From Enterococcus raffinosus (GTDB lineage: Bacteria > Bacillota > Bacilli > Lactobacillales > Enterococcaceae): a stretch of DNA of 63,022 nt. A program made the position numbers and the translations under genes. Below, one piece after another: positions 7,959 through 18,000 of the stretch. Numbering within the stretch: position 1 is the first letter of the stretch; each line of letters begins with the position of its first letter. The DNA lies in assembly GCF_018917525.1 (NCBI RefSeq), contig NZ_JAHLOS010000027.1:1-63022 (forward strand), given 5' to 3'. The notes beneath the pieces are model-generated. The model ran no database searches, had not been told where the DNA came from, and was given only the letters and a program-made list of their open reading frames with translations.

Positions 7959-8111
7959 TTATTCTTTGGTAGTCATCTTTTTCAATTTTGGATTTTCAGG
8001 TTCATAGCCGAAAATAATGCAGGGATAAGTCAGCAATGCAATTGAAGCCGCAACAAGAATTTTAGAAATGTTTTTAAGAAATTGATTACGGTTGTACTTG
8101 ATAGTTTTCAT
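7959..8111 (-). CDS. agrD: AgrD-type autoinducing peptide precursor, 50 residues
   Basis: The ORF is hidden between agrB and agrC. It begins MKTIKYNRNQFLKNISKIL (basic amphipathic leader), then AASIALLTYP, then Cys31-Ile-Ile-Phe-Gly35, then the acidic tail YEPENPKLKKMTTKE. The plan of leader, Cys-containing core and EPxxP tail is that of AgrD; the tail aligns with Listeria AgrD, where the core CFMFV is followed by YEPKSP. By that alignment the mature signal is a Cys-Gly thiolactone pentapeptide CIIFG, perhaps with one or two extra N-terminal residues (YP). An alternative six-residue core ending at Tyr36 cannot be excluded. Its start overlaps the agrB 3' end by 26 bases and its stop lies one base before agrC. 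Confidence 0.88.
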   Translation of the reverse strand: MKTIKYNRNQFLKNISKILVAASIALLTYPCIIFGYEPENPKLKKMTTKE

Positions 8112-8694
8112 AATTTTTATAGCTCCTTTTATTTAATTTATAAAACAGTGGATGAATCATGACGATTTCCACAAATAACCCGGTGATCATTAATGTTCCT
8201 ATTTCGTTATTTACAAAAAATACAGCTATGAAGATAGCTAACAAAGCACTTAAGAAAGAAAATACTCGTTTTCTTTTACGTTCACTTACACTAACCAAGG
8301 GATTTTTTTCAGTATCCGCTGGGGCGTATAATAAGACGCAGCATAGGATCACGAGGGAAAGAATCGTCATCCAAAAGAAAGATAAGCTAAAATCCATTTT
8401 TTGAAGTATAAATGGAATGCCAACAAATGTTGTGATTCCAAAAATCGAACAGTTGGTAGTTGACTTCGCGTGCCAACCTCCAGCATGCCACCTCAAAAGA
8501 ACGTAGGGTACGTTCATGATAAATGTTTCAAATAACACACCTAAAAGATAAGCGATTACATAAACCTGAATAGTCTTGACGATATTAATCAAAAAGATTT
8601 CCAATGAATAGGCAACATTCTCAAATTCATCTTCTGTCATATACTTTTTTGCTTGGATCTTACTTAATAAGAAAAACGTGAAGGTATGTGTCAT
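8086..8694 (-). CDS. agrB: AgrB accessory gene regulator peptidase
   Basis: The 202-residue integral membrane cysteine peptidase family processes AgrD at its C-terminal tail and closes the thiolactone ring. The conserved block RWHAGGWHAKSTTNC gives the catalytic pair His75 and Cys82, matching His77 and Cys84 of Staphylococcus aureus AgrB. Four or more hydrophobic helices follow (about 85-105, 107-125, 143-160, 165-180). ATG 8694 has GAGGTG 4-9 bases upstream. First gene of agrBDCA, with its own promoter at 8733-8761. Confidence 0.92.
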   Translation of the reverse strand: MTHTFTFFLLSKIQAKKYMTEDEFENVAYSLEIFLINIVKTIQVYVIAYLLGVLFETFIMNVPYVLLRWHAGGWHAKSTTNCSIFGITTFVGIPFILQKMDFSLSFFWMTILSLVILCCVLLYAPADTEKNPLVSVSERKRKRVFSFLSALLAIFIAVFFVNNEIGTLMITGLFVEIVMIHPLFYKLNKRSYKNYENYQVQP

Positions 8695-8710
8695 TTTTTC
8701 ACCTCTTTTG

Positions 8711-8761
8711 AGTAACTTCGTGTTACTTTTCGATTGTAAAGTATTTGCTTAATGACTACAA
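8711..8761 (-). promoter_or_regulatory. agrB promoter with downstream inverted repeat
   Basis: On the minus strand a -35 of TTGTAG (8756-8761) and a -10 of TACAAT (8733-8738) are separated by exactly 17 bases. Between the -10 and the RBS lies a short palindrome AGTAAC-N5-GTTACT (8711-8727). No clear pair of LytTR direct repeats was found within this 108-base gap, although GTT-containing stretches lie at its upstream edge. Confidence 0.55.
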
Positions 8762-8802
8762 CGAAAAAACGTGAATAGGCTAAATTACTCCTACATGATC
8801 AA

Positions 8803-9162
8803 TTATACTTCTTGTTCGGCTAATAAAAAATCTTTAAGAGAGTCTTTTAATGGAGCATATTTTCTTCTGGAAAAGGGACAACTATTGTTAGAATGATCTT
8901 CTAAAAAGTAAATGTTTCGATCGTATTTGTTAATCTCTCGGATCATATACAGGTTAACGATAAAGGATCGATGACAACGAAATAGCCAGCTTTGACTTGT
9001 ATCTTCGAAGTCGTTTAAGTCGCCTGAAGCATAATGCTTCTCTTCTTTAGTAACAAAGCATAACGTATGGTTTTTCACAGGATCTATAGTGATATATAGT
9101 AATTCAGTCGCTTGGATAACAACTGGCCCTTTTTTTGTTTCTAAAAAAATCGACGTCCGCAT
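8803..9162 (-). CDS. Stand-alone LytTR DNA-binding protein
   Basis: The 119-residue protein consists almost entirely of one LytTR domain: ATELLYITID near residues 17-26, the SWLFRCHRSFIVNLYMIREI recognition region (about 58-77) and FSRRKYAPLK near 97-106. It has no receiver domain, so it cannot be phosphorylated by AgrC in the ordinary way. Same strand as agrBDCA and 108 bases upstream of agrB. It could be a constitutive activator, a competitor of AgrA at shared sites, or controlled by an unseen partner. The start ATG follows a GGGGAG site. Confidence 0.8.
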   Translation of the reverse strand: MRTSIFLETKKGPVVIQATELLYITIDPVKNHTLCFVTKEEKHYASGDLNDFEDTSQSWLFRCHRSFIVNLYMIREINKYDRNIYFLEDHSNNSCPFSRRKYAPLKDSLKDFLLAEQEV

Positions 9163-9712
9163 TTTTTTCTCCCCTTTTTAAGAATAATAATAGTGAGTTG
9201 AAGATGATTTGTTAAGACTTATACCGCGAATGGTTCGATTTCAATCGTATACGGTATGTTTTGAGTTTTTAATGGTTTGTTGTTTCAAATTCTATGCAAG
9301 AAAATTGAAGGACGAAATGGCTGATGTTAGTGAGCGCATGATCTAATCAAACAGAGCAGTGGGAATATATTCAAAAGATGAAAAAAGCGATGAATCGCGG
9401 AAGCAGAGATCATGTCAAAATATGATTGGGAATTTTTGACATGTAGCTGTGCTTAGCGAAAAATATTTGATCTCTTGGTATTCAAGAACACTTAGGGCAT
9501 GATAGTATTCAAATTACGAAGGAAGATAAGATCGTCTGCTGTGTCTGATAAGCAAACTGATGAAGCATTAGTCAAACCAATGGCTATTAATGAGGGAAAG
9601 TAGAAAACTATAAATTCAAGTTTTCTAACGTTCACCAGAGAAAACTTGAATATCGATAAGTACAACCATTTTTTAAAAGGATGCTCAGGAATCACTATGA
9701 GGAGGAACTATC
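9163..9712. other. Long gap with gene remnants before glycerate kinase
   Basis: No intact gene is supported over 550 bases. A possible LytTR-like direct repeat (TTTGTTAAG at 9208-9216 and ATGGTTCGA at 9230-9238, 22 bases apart) lies just upstream of the stand-alone LytTR gene. A recombinase remnant is at 9453-9536. A 13-bp perfect inverted repeat ATTCAAGTTTTCT/AGAAAACTTGAAT spans 9614-9651 in front of glycerate kinase and may be a regulatory site. Confidence 0.45.
9453..9536 (+). pseudogene. Tyrosine recombinase C-terminal remnant
   Basis: One frame reads LAKNI, stop, SLGIQEHLGHDSIQIT. The segment IQEHLGHDSIQIT matches the C-terminal LGHxSIxxT motif of phage-type integrases. The following Tyr block is lost and an in-frame TGA interrupts it. 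It marks a former mobile element; only this short piece is recognisable. Confidence 0.5.
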
Positions 9713-10852
9713 ATGAAGAAAACATTTGTCTTGGCTCCAGACTCTTTTAAAGAAAGTATGACTGCAAAAAAAGCCTGTAACGCGATGGAACGAGGAATTC
9801 GCAATGTGTTTCCCGAGGCCGAAGTCATTCACGTTCCAATGGCAGATGGAGGAGAAGGGACGGTTGATGCGTTAATTGACAGCAGCAAGGGCGCAAGAAT
9901 CGAAGTGACCGTTTCTGGTCCGCTGCCGCCGGAAAAAGTTTTGACCTATTATGGCCTATTGGGCGATAAAAAAACAGCTGTAATAGAAATGGCTAAAGCT
10001 AACGGCATCGAACAATTGGCAAAAGAAAAAAGAAATCCTTTGCTTACATCAACTTATGGTACCGGAGAAATGATCAAAGCAGCGTTGGATCAAGGCGTTG
10101 AGAAAATTATTATCGGAATCGGCGGCAGCGCGACAAATGATGGCGGTGCAGGAATGGCACAGGCGTTGGGCGCTCGTTTCTTAGATGAAGACAACCATGA
10201 ATTACCGCTGGGCGGCGCAGCATTAAAGGCATTAGCTAAGATCAATACGACTAAGCTTGATCCTAGGCTTAAGGATACGGAGATCATTATTGCCAGCGAC
10301 GTGATCAATCCATTGATAGGTCCAAAGGGGGCTTCGGTTGTTTTCGGTCCGCAAAAGGGCGCCACACCATTGATGGTTGAAGAGTTGGATCAGGCGCTGG
10401 CTCACTATGCGGCGGTCATTGAAAGAGATTTAGAGATAAAGATAAAAGAACAACCTGGTGCTGGAGCCGCTGGCGGATTAGGCGCAGGACTTTTAGTTTT
10501 TACAGAAGCGAAGATGCATTCTGGCATTGATTTAGTCATTGAATTGACCGACCTAGAGGAAAAGATTGCACATGCTGATTACGTGTTTACTGGTGAGGGT
10601 GGAATGGATTTTCAAACAAAATTTGGCAAGACTCCCTATGGCGTGGCAAAAATCGCGAAGAAATACAATAAACCAGTTTTTGCTTGTACTGGTTTTATCG
10701 GCGAGCAAGTCGATGTGCTGTATAAGGAAGGGATCACGGCGATTTTTGGCATTTTAGCTAAAGCTGGCTCACTGGAAGAGGCTTTGGCTTTAGGCGAAAT
10801 AAATTTGGAACGAACGGTTGAAAATATCGTTCGTGTGCTTAGTGTACGGTGA
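9713..10852 (+). CDS. glxK: Glycerate kinase (GlxK family)
   Basis: The 379-residue protein starts MKKTFVLAPDSFKESMTA and has VPMADGGEGT (about 43-52), the IGIGGSATNDGGAG loop (about 135-148), VINPLIGPKGA and FTGEGGMDFQTKFGKTP near 290-306, all hallmarks of the type-1 glycerate kinase family. It phosphorylates D-glycerate, giving 2-phosphoglycerate or 3-phosphoglycerate depending on the member. Start chosen by GGAGGAACTATC directly before ATG. It stands alone with its own terminator; no glyoxylate or tartronate genes are adjacent, so the physiological source of glycerate is not evident. Confidence 0.92.
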   Translation: MKKTFVLAPDSFKESMTAKKACNAMERGIRNVFPEAEVIHVPMADGGEGTVDALIDSSKGARIEVTVSGPLPPEKVLTYYGLLGDKKTAVIEMAKANGIEQLAKEKRNPLLTSTYGTGEMIKAALDQGVEKIIIGIGGSATNDGGAGMAQALGARFLDEDNHELPLGGAALKALAKINTTKLDPRLKDTEIIIASDVINPLIGPKGASVVFGPQKGATPLMVEELDQALAHYAAVIERDLEIKIKEQPGAGAAGGLGAGLLVFTEAKMHSGIDLVIELTDLEEKIAHADYVFTGEGGMDFQTKFGKTPYGVAKIAKKYNKPVFACTGFIGEQVDVLYKEGITAIFGILAKAGSLEEALALGEINLERTVENIVRVLSVR

Positions 10853-10892
10853 AGGCTCTTCTGATAGGTAATAAACGAATAATGATTGTAGG

Positions 10893-10923
10893 AAAAGGCG
10901 TTCTAAAAAGAATGCCTTTTTTT
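10893..10923 (+). terminator. glxK terminator
   Basis: A 12-bp stem with one G-T pair (10893-10904 and 10909-10920) has an AAAA loop and is followed by a T-run of seven in total. Confidence 0.8.
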
Positions 10924-11040
10924 GTTGTCTCCTGTAAATTGAAAATTTATCTTAAGGAAGGTGGTAGCTTTTTATTGCGAAGAAGGACTTTTCTGCTATT
11001 TCTTTTTAATATATTGAATTTTATTGATAGAAATATTTAA

Positions 11041-11265
11041 TTCTCTTTTTAATTATACCGTAATTTTTGGCGATTAATTAATAATTGTAGTTATCATATA
11101 ACGATATAAATTTCTGTATAAATAATAATTGATTTAAAATTAACTATACACTATAATAATTTTATCGATATATTCTTATTTTTTATAATTATTTAATTTT
11201 TTGGATCTTTATATTTAGAAAGAATCATTCTTGAACAAAAAATCAATGAAGAGAAGGAGATAATA
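11041..11265 (+). promoter_or_regulatory. Very AT-rich upstream region of the adhesin regulator
   Basis: The stretch is markedly richer in A and T than its neighbours and has no coding potential. A 13-base palindrome AAGAATCATTCTT lies at 11220-11232, about 35 bases before the start codon, and is a candidate operator. High AT content is often seen at horizontally acquired or silenced promoters, but that is only a suggestion here. Confidence 0.35.
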
Positions 11266-11973
11266 ATGCAATTATTAGTTTTAACTAAGGTTCCGTTATA
11301 TGAAGAAAATTTCGAAAATCAATTGAAACAACTAGGAAATGAGGTTTACTGCTCGAGCAAGCTGCTTGAAATGATTAGGATAGAAACGTTTAATAAACAA
11401 TTTTTAACACAATTTGAAGGGATTATTTTCAGTGAAACATTGTTTGAAAAAGAAATTGAGGATTTGATAAAGGAGTTGCCTAACGGCCGATTTAAACTTT
11501 TTCGTCGTGTGATTGATGTTGATTGTGATGAAAGAATGAAGACTAATTATGATGCCTTGATTCCTGTGAATTCAAATTTGGAGAATCTTAGAGATACTTT
11601 ACAGATTGTGGAAATATCCCGCTTGGCAATTCAAAAGAAAGAACAGGATCAGCAACTTAGTGTCAAACAAAAATTATCTGATTTGACCTTAAAGCTAAAG
11701 CAAAAAGAGATTGTCTACTATTTAATTCAAGCGGGCGATCGTATCGTCTCCAGGGAAGAGCTTAGTCGTCAGATTTGGGGGAAAGAACCGAATGCTTCAG
11801 TTTTGGCAAGCCTGTCAAAAGTTGTCTCTAAAGTAAATGAAAAACTAGAGAATGAATTTGGTCATGTGGCGATTCAAACACTCTGGGGAAAAGGCTATCG
11901 ATTAAATAAAGAGTTTTTTGATCATTTTGAAAATGATCTTGGTATAAAGCAAGAAATTATGGTCATACATTAG
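11266..11973 (+). CDS. Winged-helix (OmpR/PhoB-type) regulator with atypical N-terminus
   Basis: The 235-residue protein has a C-terminal winged-helix effector domain (about 133-215): KLKQKEIVYYLIQAGDRIVSREEL, SRQIWGKEPN and the wing TLWGKGYRLN. The N-terminal 115 residues have a receiver-like length and start (MQLLVLTK) but lack a recognisable Asp phospho-acceptor in the LDxxLP context, so it is probably a pseudo-receiver or another sensory fold. RBS GAAGGAGATA precedes ATG. It lies 96 bases upstream of the giant adhesin gene on the same strand without a visible terminator, so it is likely the local regulator. An orphan regulator of this kind beside a wall-protein gene suggests phase or signal control of the adhesin. 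Confidence 0.7.
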   Translation: MQLLVLTKVPLYEENFENQLKQLGNEVYCSSKLLEMIRIETFNKQFLTQFEGIIFSETLFEKEIEDLIKELPNGRFKLFRRVIDVDCDERMKTNYDALIPVNSNLENLRDTLQIVEISRLAIQKKEQDQQLSVKQKLSDLTLKLKQKEIVYYLIQAGDRIVSREELSRQIWGKEPNASVLASLSKVVSKVNEKLENEFGHVAIQTLWGKGYRLNKEFFDHFENDLGIKQEIMVIH

Positions 11974-12069
11974 AGTTTAAGTAAGTTACCAGGGAGGAGG
12001 TGACGCTTAACGGGGGAATGAAGCAAAAGAGTGATAAAAAGGAGCGAGAAGGAAAGGGAGTGCAAGAAA

Positions 12070-15000
12070 ATGAAGACAAGGATTGGTAAGATTCTTGGGA
12101 AAATGACTCGAATTACGGCGGCTATTTTTATGGTTGTGTCGTCATTTGGGTTCAATGGTTTATCGCTGGTTGTCGAGGCAAAGACCGCAGGAGGCAATAC
12201 TGGATATGGACAAAATGCCTACGGGTATATGTTTGAAGGAGGTGCAGGAGATGTTCGGACGATTTCCTATGCGACTGGTGGAAATGAGCCGATGGGAAAC
12301 AAATTTATGTTTTGTACGGAATCTGGTAAATATGTAAGCCCATCATCTAATTTTACAAATGCTACTAAGTCAGTGGATTCATCGAATGCGGCAGCAATTG
12401 GCGCATTCATGTATCATGTATTGGTTGCAGCACCACCTGCTAATCATACAAATCATGCGGCGATGTCTTACTTTGTACACACACAATTAGAGACATCTAC
12501 AACAACGCGTGATCAATTTCTATCAAGATTCAATTATTGGTTAAATAGAGGAGATGCAGAAGCTGTCGCAGCAAAAAATCAGCATGATAATGTGAGAGCA
12601 ACTGCGGGAGATTATTATGGACCATATACCTTATCCCTTAATTTGACTGAAGTTGCTGGTCAAAAGAAAGCGAATATGAATTTATCGCTTAAATCAGCAG
12701 CCGGTAAGGATATGAAGAACCTTAACTTGAATGGACTGTTTGGCGGAAAGCTAGAAATGAGCATGACGGGTGGTCAATTTGTTCATAAAACAACAGGCGT
12801 AAGTTCTGGAACGATTTCATTAAATAGTATCGCTGAATTAGATAACTATACGGCTAATCAAGGTCCAGCTGGAAATCCATTGAATATTACGGCGAAAGTG
12901 ACTAAGCTGCCAGGACATCAAATGCAGCGTTATGCTTGGTCAAACAGTCAAAATATGATCACTGCTTATACGGCTAATGGCTTAAGCAAGGAAGCTAAAG
13001 CGAGTATTGAATTTACAAAAGAGCAAGAAAAATTTGCACCGATTGGTACGACAGTTTCAAAACAAAATGTACAAATCGGGGAACAGTTGTCAGATCAAGT
13101 AACTATCAGTGTCGAAGGCGGCAAGGCATGGCCAACGATCGTTGATACCCAAACGCCAGTACCGGCTTCATTTGAAATCGACTGGTATTACTCGGCAAAA
13201 GATTACGGCAATCAACAACTAGATGTGAATAATTTACCAGCGGATGTAACAAAGCTTCCCCATACGGATACATTTACAGTTAATGCTCCTGGAGTTAAGG
13301 ATGTTCCTTCTGCCAATGTGGCAGATAAGCAAGGCTTCTATTATCCGGTCTTAAAATTAGATAAAAACAAACAAAATACACCAGATGCTTTTGAAAAAGG
13401 TTTCCAAGCAAAATTCAATGAAGAGAATGAAAAAACCAAAGTCATTGAAAAATTTGCGGTGAAAGGAACAACCGTTTCTAAGGTCAAAGTTAAAGAAGGC
13501 GACAATTTAGAAGATAAGGTAAGTATTTCTTTAGCAGAAGGCAATTGGCCAAATATTATCGGCACGAATGATAAGGTGCCAGTGAAATTCCAAATCGACT
13601 GGTATTATTCATTAACCGACTATGGTACGCAAAAGCTTGACGTGAATAGCTTGCCGGGTGATGTTTCTTATATCGGAAGCGATACAAAAACAGTGACCGC
13701 AGCAGGTGATTACACAGTCACATCTCAGCATAAATCGACTGGGCCAGGTTTTTACTATCCAGTTCTAAAAGTTGTTGTGGCAGATCAAGCCAACCAAGAA
13801 CATTTTTCTAAAGGGTTCCAAGCACCATTTAATGACGATAATGAAAAATCAATCACTAAATGGAAGCCAGAAGTAAAAACCGAAACAACTGTGGCGCAAT
13901 TATCACCGAAAGGCGGAAAAGTAGCCGATAAATTAACGGTTTCTGGCAACAAGGATGGGCATGAGTTAGTGGTTAAGAGTACGTTATATGGACCCTATCT
14001 AACGAAGCCAGACTTCATTCAAAGTCCAAATCAACACGATGGCGGCAGTACGACAGTACCGGCTGGTTCAAAAGTTGCGGGGACTGTTTCAACAACAATT
14101 AATGGGAATGGTACTTTTACTACACCTGAGATTGAGGTCACTGAAAAAGGCTGGTATGTCTGGGTAGAAGAAATTGAGTCTACCACCTACACAGAAGAGT
14201 GGCATTCAAATTTTGGTAGCGCGGATGAATACGTCGTGGCTCCATGGGAGCCAAATGTTGAAACAACTGTTTCTGATGCCTCTGGTACCGTGGGTGCCCA
14301 AATCTATGACACGATTAAAGTACTGGATCTTCCTGGGATGTGGGGATTGCCGATCGATGGAAAAGGAAACTTGAACGATTGGAACAATAAAAATCCTGAA
14401 TTAACAGGTAAGGATCGTGATCCAGATAAAAATGGCGATTACAATCTACCCGATGGTTGGGGAACCGGCGCAGATTCGAAAGAAGATCTGACTGCGACCT
14501 TTACGATGTACTACAGTCCAACAAAACCAATTCGCGATGATCAAATTCCTGCTGGGGCAGAAGTTTTTGATGTCGTAAAAGCACCATTGATTTCTGGTGA
14601 ATTACGTACGACTGAATTCAAAGCCTTCGACAAGGCCGGTTGGTATACGATCGTTGTAACTGGCGGCTCAGACTCTGGGCGTCTAGCGAAGTTCCAAACC
14701 GACTATGGTATTCCGTCTGAAACGGTCCATGTGCCATCTGGCAGTGAAGAAGAATTTTACACACAAGTAAATGAAGAGAATGTCTTCTCGACCATTCCTG
14801 TCTATGATAGTTTGCATGTCAACAAAGCATTATCAAGTGACAATGCAGAAGTGACGTTCACATTATACAAATACAGCGACAAAGCCAATGATTTCAATTA
14901 TTCAACCCCTCAAGAAATCGCTAAATCTTCTAAGGGGATGCCAATTAAGAAATATGGCGAATACAAATCAAATGTGAAGGGCTACGGCTTAGAGGATGTC

Positions 15001-18000
15001 CGCATTACAGATCAAGGAACCTATGGTTGGGTAGCTAAAGTAGTTGATACAAAAACTGGTAAGGTTATCTATGAAGGTCAACATGGTGATCCGGGTGAAG
15101 TCTTTAACGTTCACAAGGTAAATATCCATACAAAAGCCTCAAGCAATGATACGTATCTAGGCGAACCAATCTACGATACCATCATTTTAGAAACGACTGT
15201 ACCAGATGGCTACTACGTGATCGTTGATCTGTATAAGTTCTCTGACAAAGTCAATGATTTCGCGAATGCGGATAAGGCAACCGATAAAGATATCGTTTGG
15301 ACTTCTGAAAAGATCAAGGTCAGTGCTTCTGGTGAATACAAGACTGGAACGTTTACACCAACAGAAGTCGGTTCTTACGGATATGTTGAAAAGCTTTATG
15401 ACGACAAAGGCAACTTAGTTCACACTGGTAAAAAAGGTGAAGAAACAGAAAATGTGATTGTCCGTCCTAAAATCGAAATCGGAACAAGTGCGAAAGACAA
15501 AGATTCAGATATTAATGAAGGAAATGCGGTAGATGAAAATAGTCAACCGAAAGAAGAAATCACGATCATTGATACTGTTTCTTACAAAGATTTAGTTATC
15601 GGACGTGAGTACACAGTCAAAGGTGTGCTGATGGACAAATCAACAGGGCAAGCGTTTGTCGGCTCTGATGGTAAGAAAGTAACTGCTGAAAAAACCTTTA
15701 AAGCAGACAAAGAAAATGGCACGATTGAATTGGCCTTTGTGGTGAAGAAAACAGACATGCGCGGAAAAACGGTTGTCGTGTTTGAAAAGCTTTACGAAGG
15801 TGAGAAAGAAGTAGCTGTTCACGAAGAGATCACAGATAAGGATCAAACAGTGAACTACCCAGAATTAGAAACGAACGCTTCTGATGCTGGTACTGGAACC
15901 AATGAAGGAAATGCTGAAGAAAAAGTAACAATCAAAGACCAAGTAACCTACAAAAATCTAATTATTGGTCGCGAATATACGGTCAAGGGTGTCTTGATGG
16001 ACAAAGAAACCGGTAAACCGTTCTTAACAACTGAAGGCAAAGAGGTTCATGCCGAGAAGAAATTCACAGCTGAGAAGAAAAATGGCGTGATCGAATTAGA
16101 GTTTGTGGTAACTAAAGGAGATTTAGCAGGTAAAACTGTTGTTGTCTTCGAGAAGTTATACAACAAAGACAAAGAAGTGGGCTCCCATACTGACATAGAA
16201 GACGATGACCAAACCGTTTCTTATCCTAAAGTCGGTACGAAAGCCGCTGAGTCTAGTATACACGGAGATAAAGTAGTTATCGAGGATATTGTTTCTTATG
16301 AAAACTTGATTCCTGGAAAAGAATACACTGTCCATGGAAAATTGATGGATAAATCAACGGGCAATGCTTTCTTAGCTGATGGAAAAGAAGTGACTGGCGA
16401 AACGACATTTAAAGCACCAGATTCAGGTAAAGGAACCATTAAGGTGAAATTTACCTTTGATCGCAGTGCCTTGAAGGATAACAAGGAATTAGTTGTCTTT
16501 GAACGCTTATACGGAGCGACTGGCAAAGTTGTCGCGACTCATGAAGACATCGACGACGAAGACCAGACGGTGCCGGTACAGCCTGCGCCAGAAGTGAAAA
16601 CTTCTGCTAAGGACAAGGAAACCGGCCAAAATCAAGGAAATGCCAAAGAAGAAGTGACGATCATCGACACCGTTTCTTACAAGAACTTGATTGTAGGTAA
16701 AGAATACACTGTCAAAGGAATCTTAATGGATAAAGGAACCAACCAACCATTTAAGACGACAGATGGTAATACAGTTACCGCTGAGAAAACCTTTAAAGCC
16801 GAAAAACAAAACGGCACGATTGATCTTGAATTCAAGATTACGAAGGGTGACTTAGCAGGCAAATCAGTCGTTGTTTTCGAAACGTTGTATTTGGATGAAA
16901 AGGAAGTTGCTTCTCATACCGATATTACCGATGAAGACCAAACGGTTGATTTCCCAGAAGTTGAAACAAAAGCAATTGATAAAGATACCGAGCAAAATGA
17001 AGGTTTGGCTAAAGAAGAAGTAATCATCGTTGATACAGTTTCTTACAAGAACCTGCAAATCGGTAAGGAATACACAGTTAAGGGTGTCTTGATGGACAAG
17101 AAGACCAATCAACCATTCTTAACGACTGAAGGCAAAGAAGTTCATGCAGAAAAAACGTTTGTTGCTGAGAAGAAAAATGGCACGATCAACCTTGAATTTG
17201 TCGTAACCAAAGGGGATTTAGCAGGTAAGACAGTTGTTGTCTTTGAAACGTTGTATCATGAAGATGTTGAAGTGGGTTCTCATACGGATATCGAGGATGA
17301 AGACCAATCAGTCAACTATCCGAAGGTTGGTACGAAAGCTGCTGAAACATCTATCCATGGTGATACTATTGTAATGGAAGATATCGTTTCTTATGAAAAT
17401 CTGAAACCAGGACAACAATATAAGGTCGATGGCGTCTTGATGGACAAAGCGACTAGTCAACCATTCTTAGTCAATGAAGAAGAAGTGACTGGCTCAACAA
17501 CCTTCCATGCAAGTAAGACAGGTTCAGGCACTGTTAAGGTGAAATTCACCTTCAAACGTAGTGCTCTGAAGGAAAACCAAGAATTAGTTGTCTTTGAAAA
17601 ACTTTATGGCGTCAAGGGTGTTCTAGTCGGCACTCACGAAGACATTGAAGACAAAGACCAAACCGTAGAAGTCAAACCGGAAGTTGAAGTGAAGACGACC
17701 GCGATTGATAAAGACACTGAAATGAATGAAGGTCTTGCCAAAGAAGAAGTTCGAATCGTTGACGCGGTTGAATACAAGAACTTAAATGTTGGTCAAGAAT
17801 ATACAGTCAAAGGTGTCTTGATGGACAAAGCGACTGGCAAGCCATTCTTGACAACAGAAGGCAAAGAAGTTCATGCAGAAAGAACCTTCACTGCGGAAAA
17901 ACAAAATGGCACGATCGATCTTGAGTTTATCTTAACTAAAGGGGATCTAGCTGGTAAAACCGTCGTTGTCTTTGAGACGCTATATGTTGAGGACAAAGAA

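Noticed and set aside
9492-9695. Minus-strand open frame of 67 codons
   Set aside because: It is antisense to the integrase remnant and the palindrome, without RBS.
10849-11040. Plus-strand open frame of 63 codons after glycerate kinase
   Set aside because: It runs through the glxK terminator hairpin, and the start overlaps the glxK end without an RBS.
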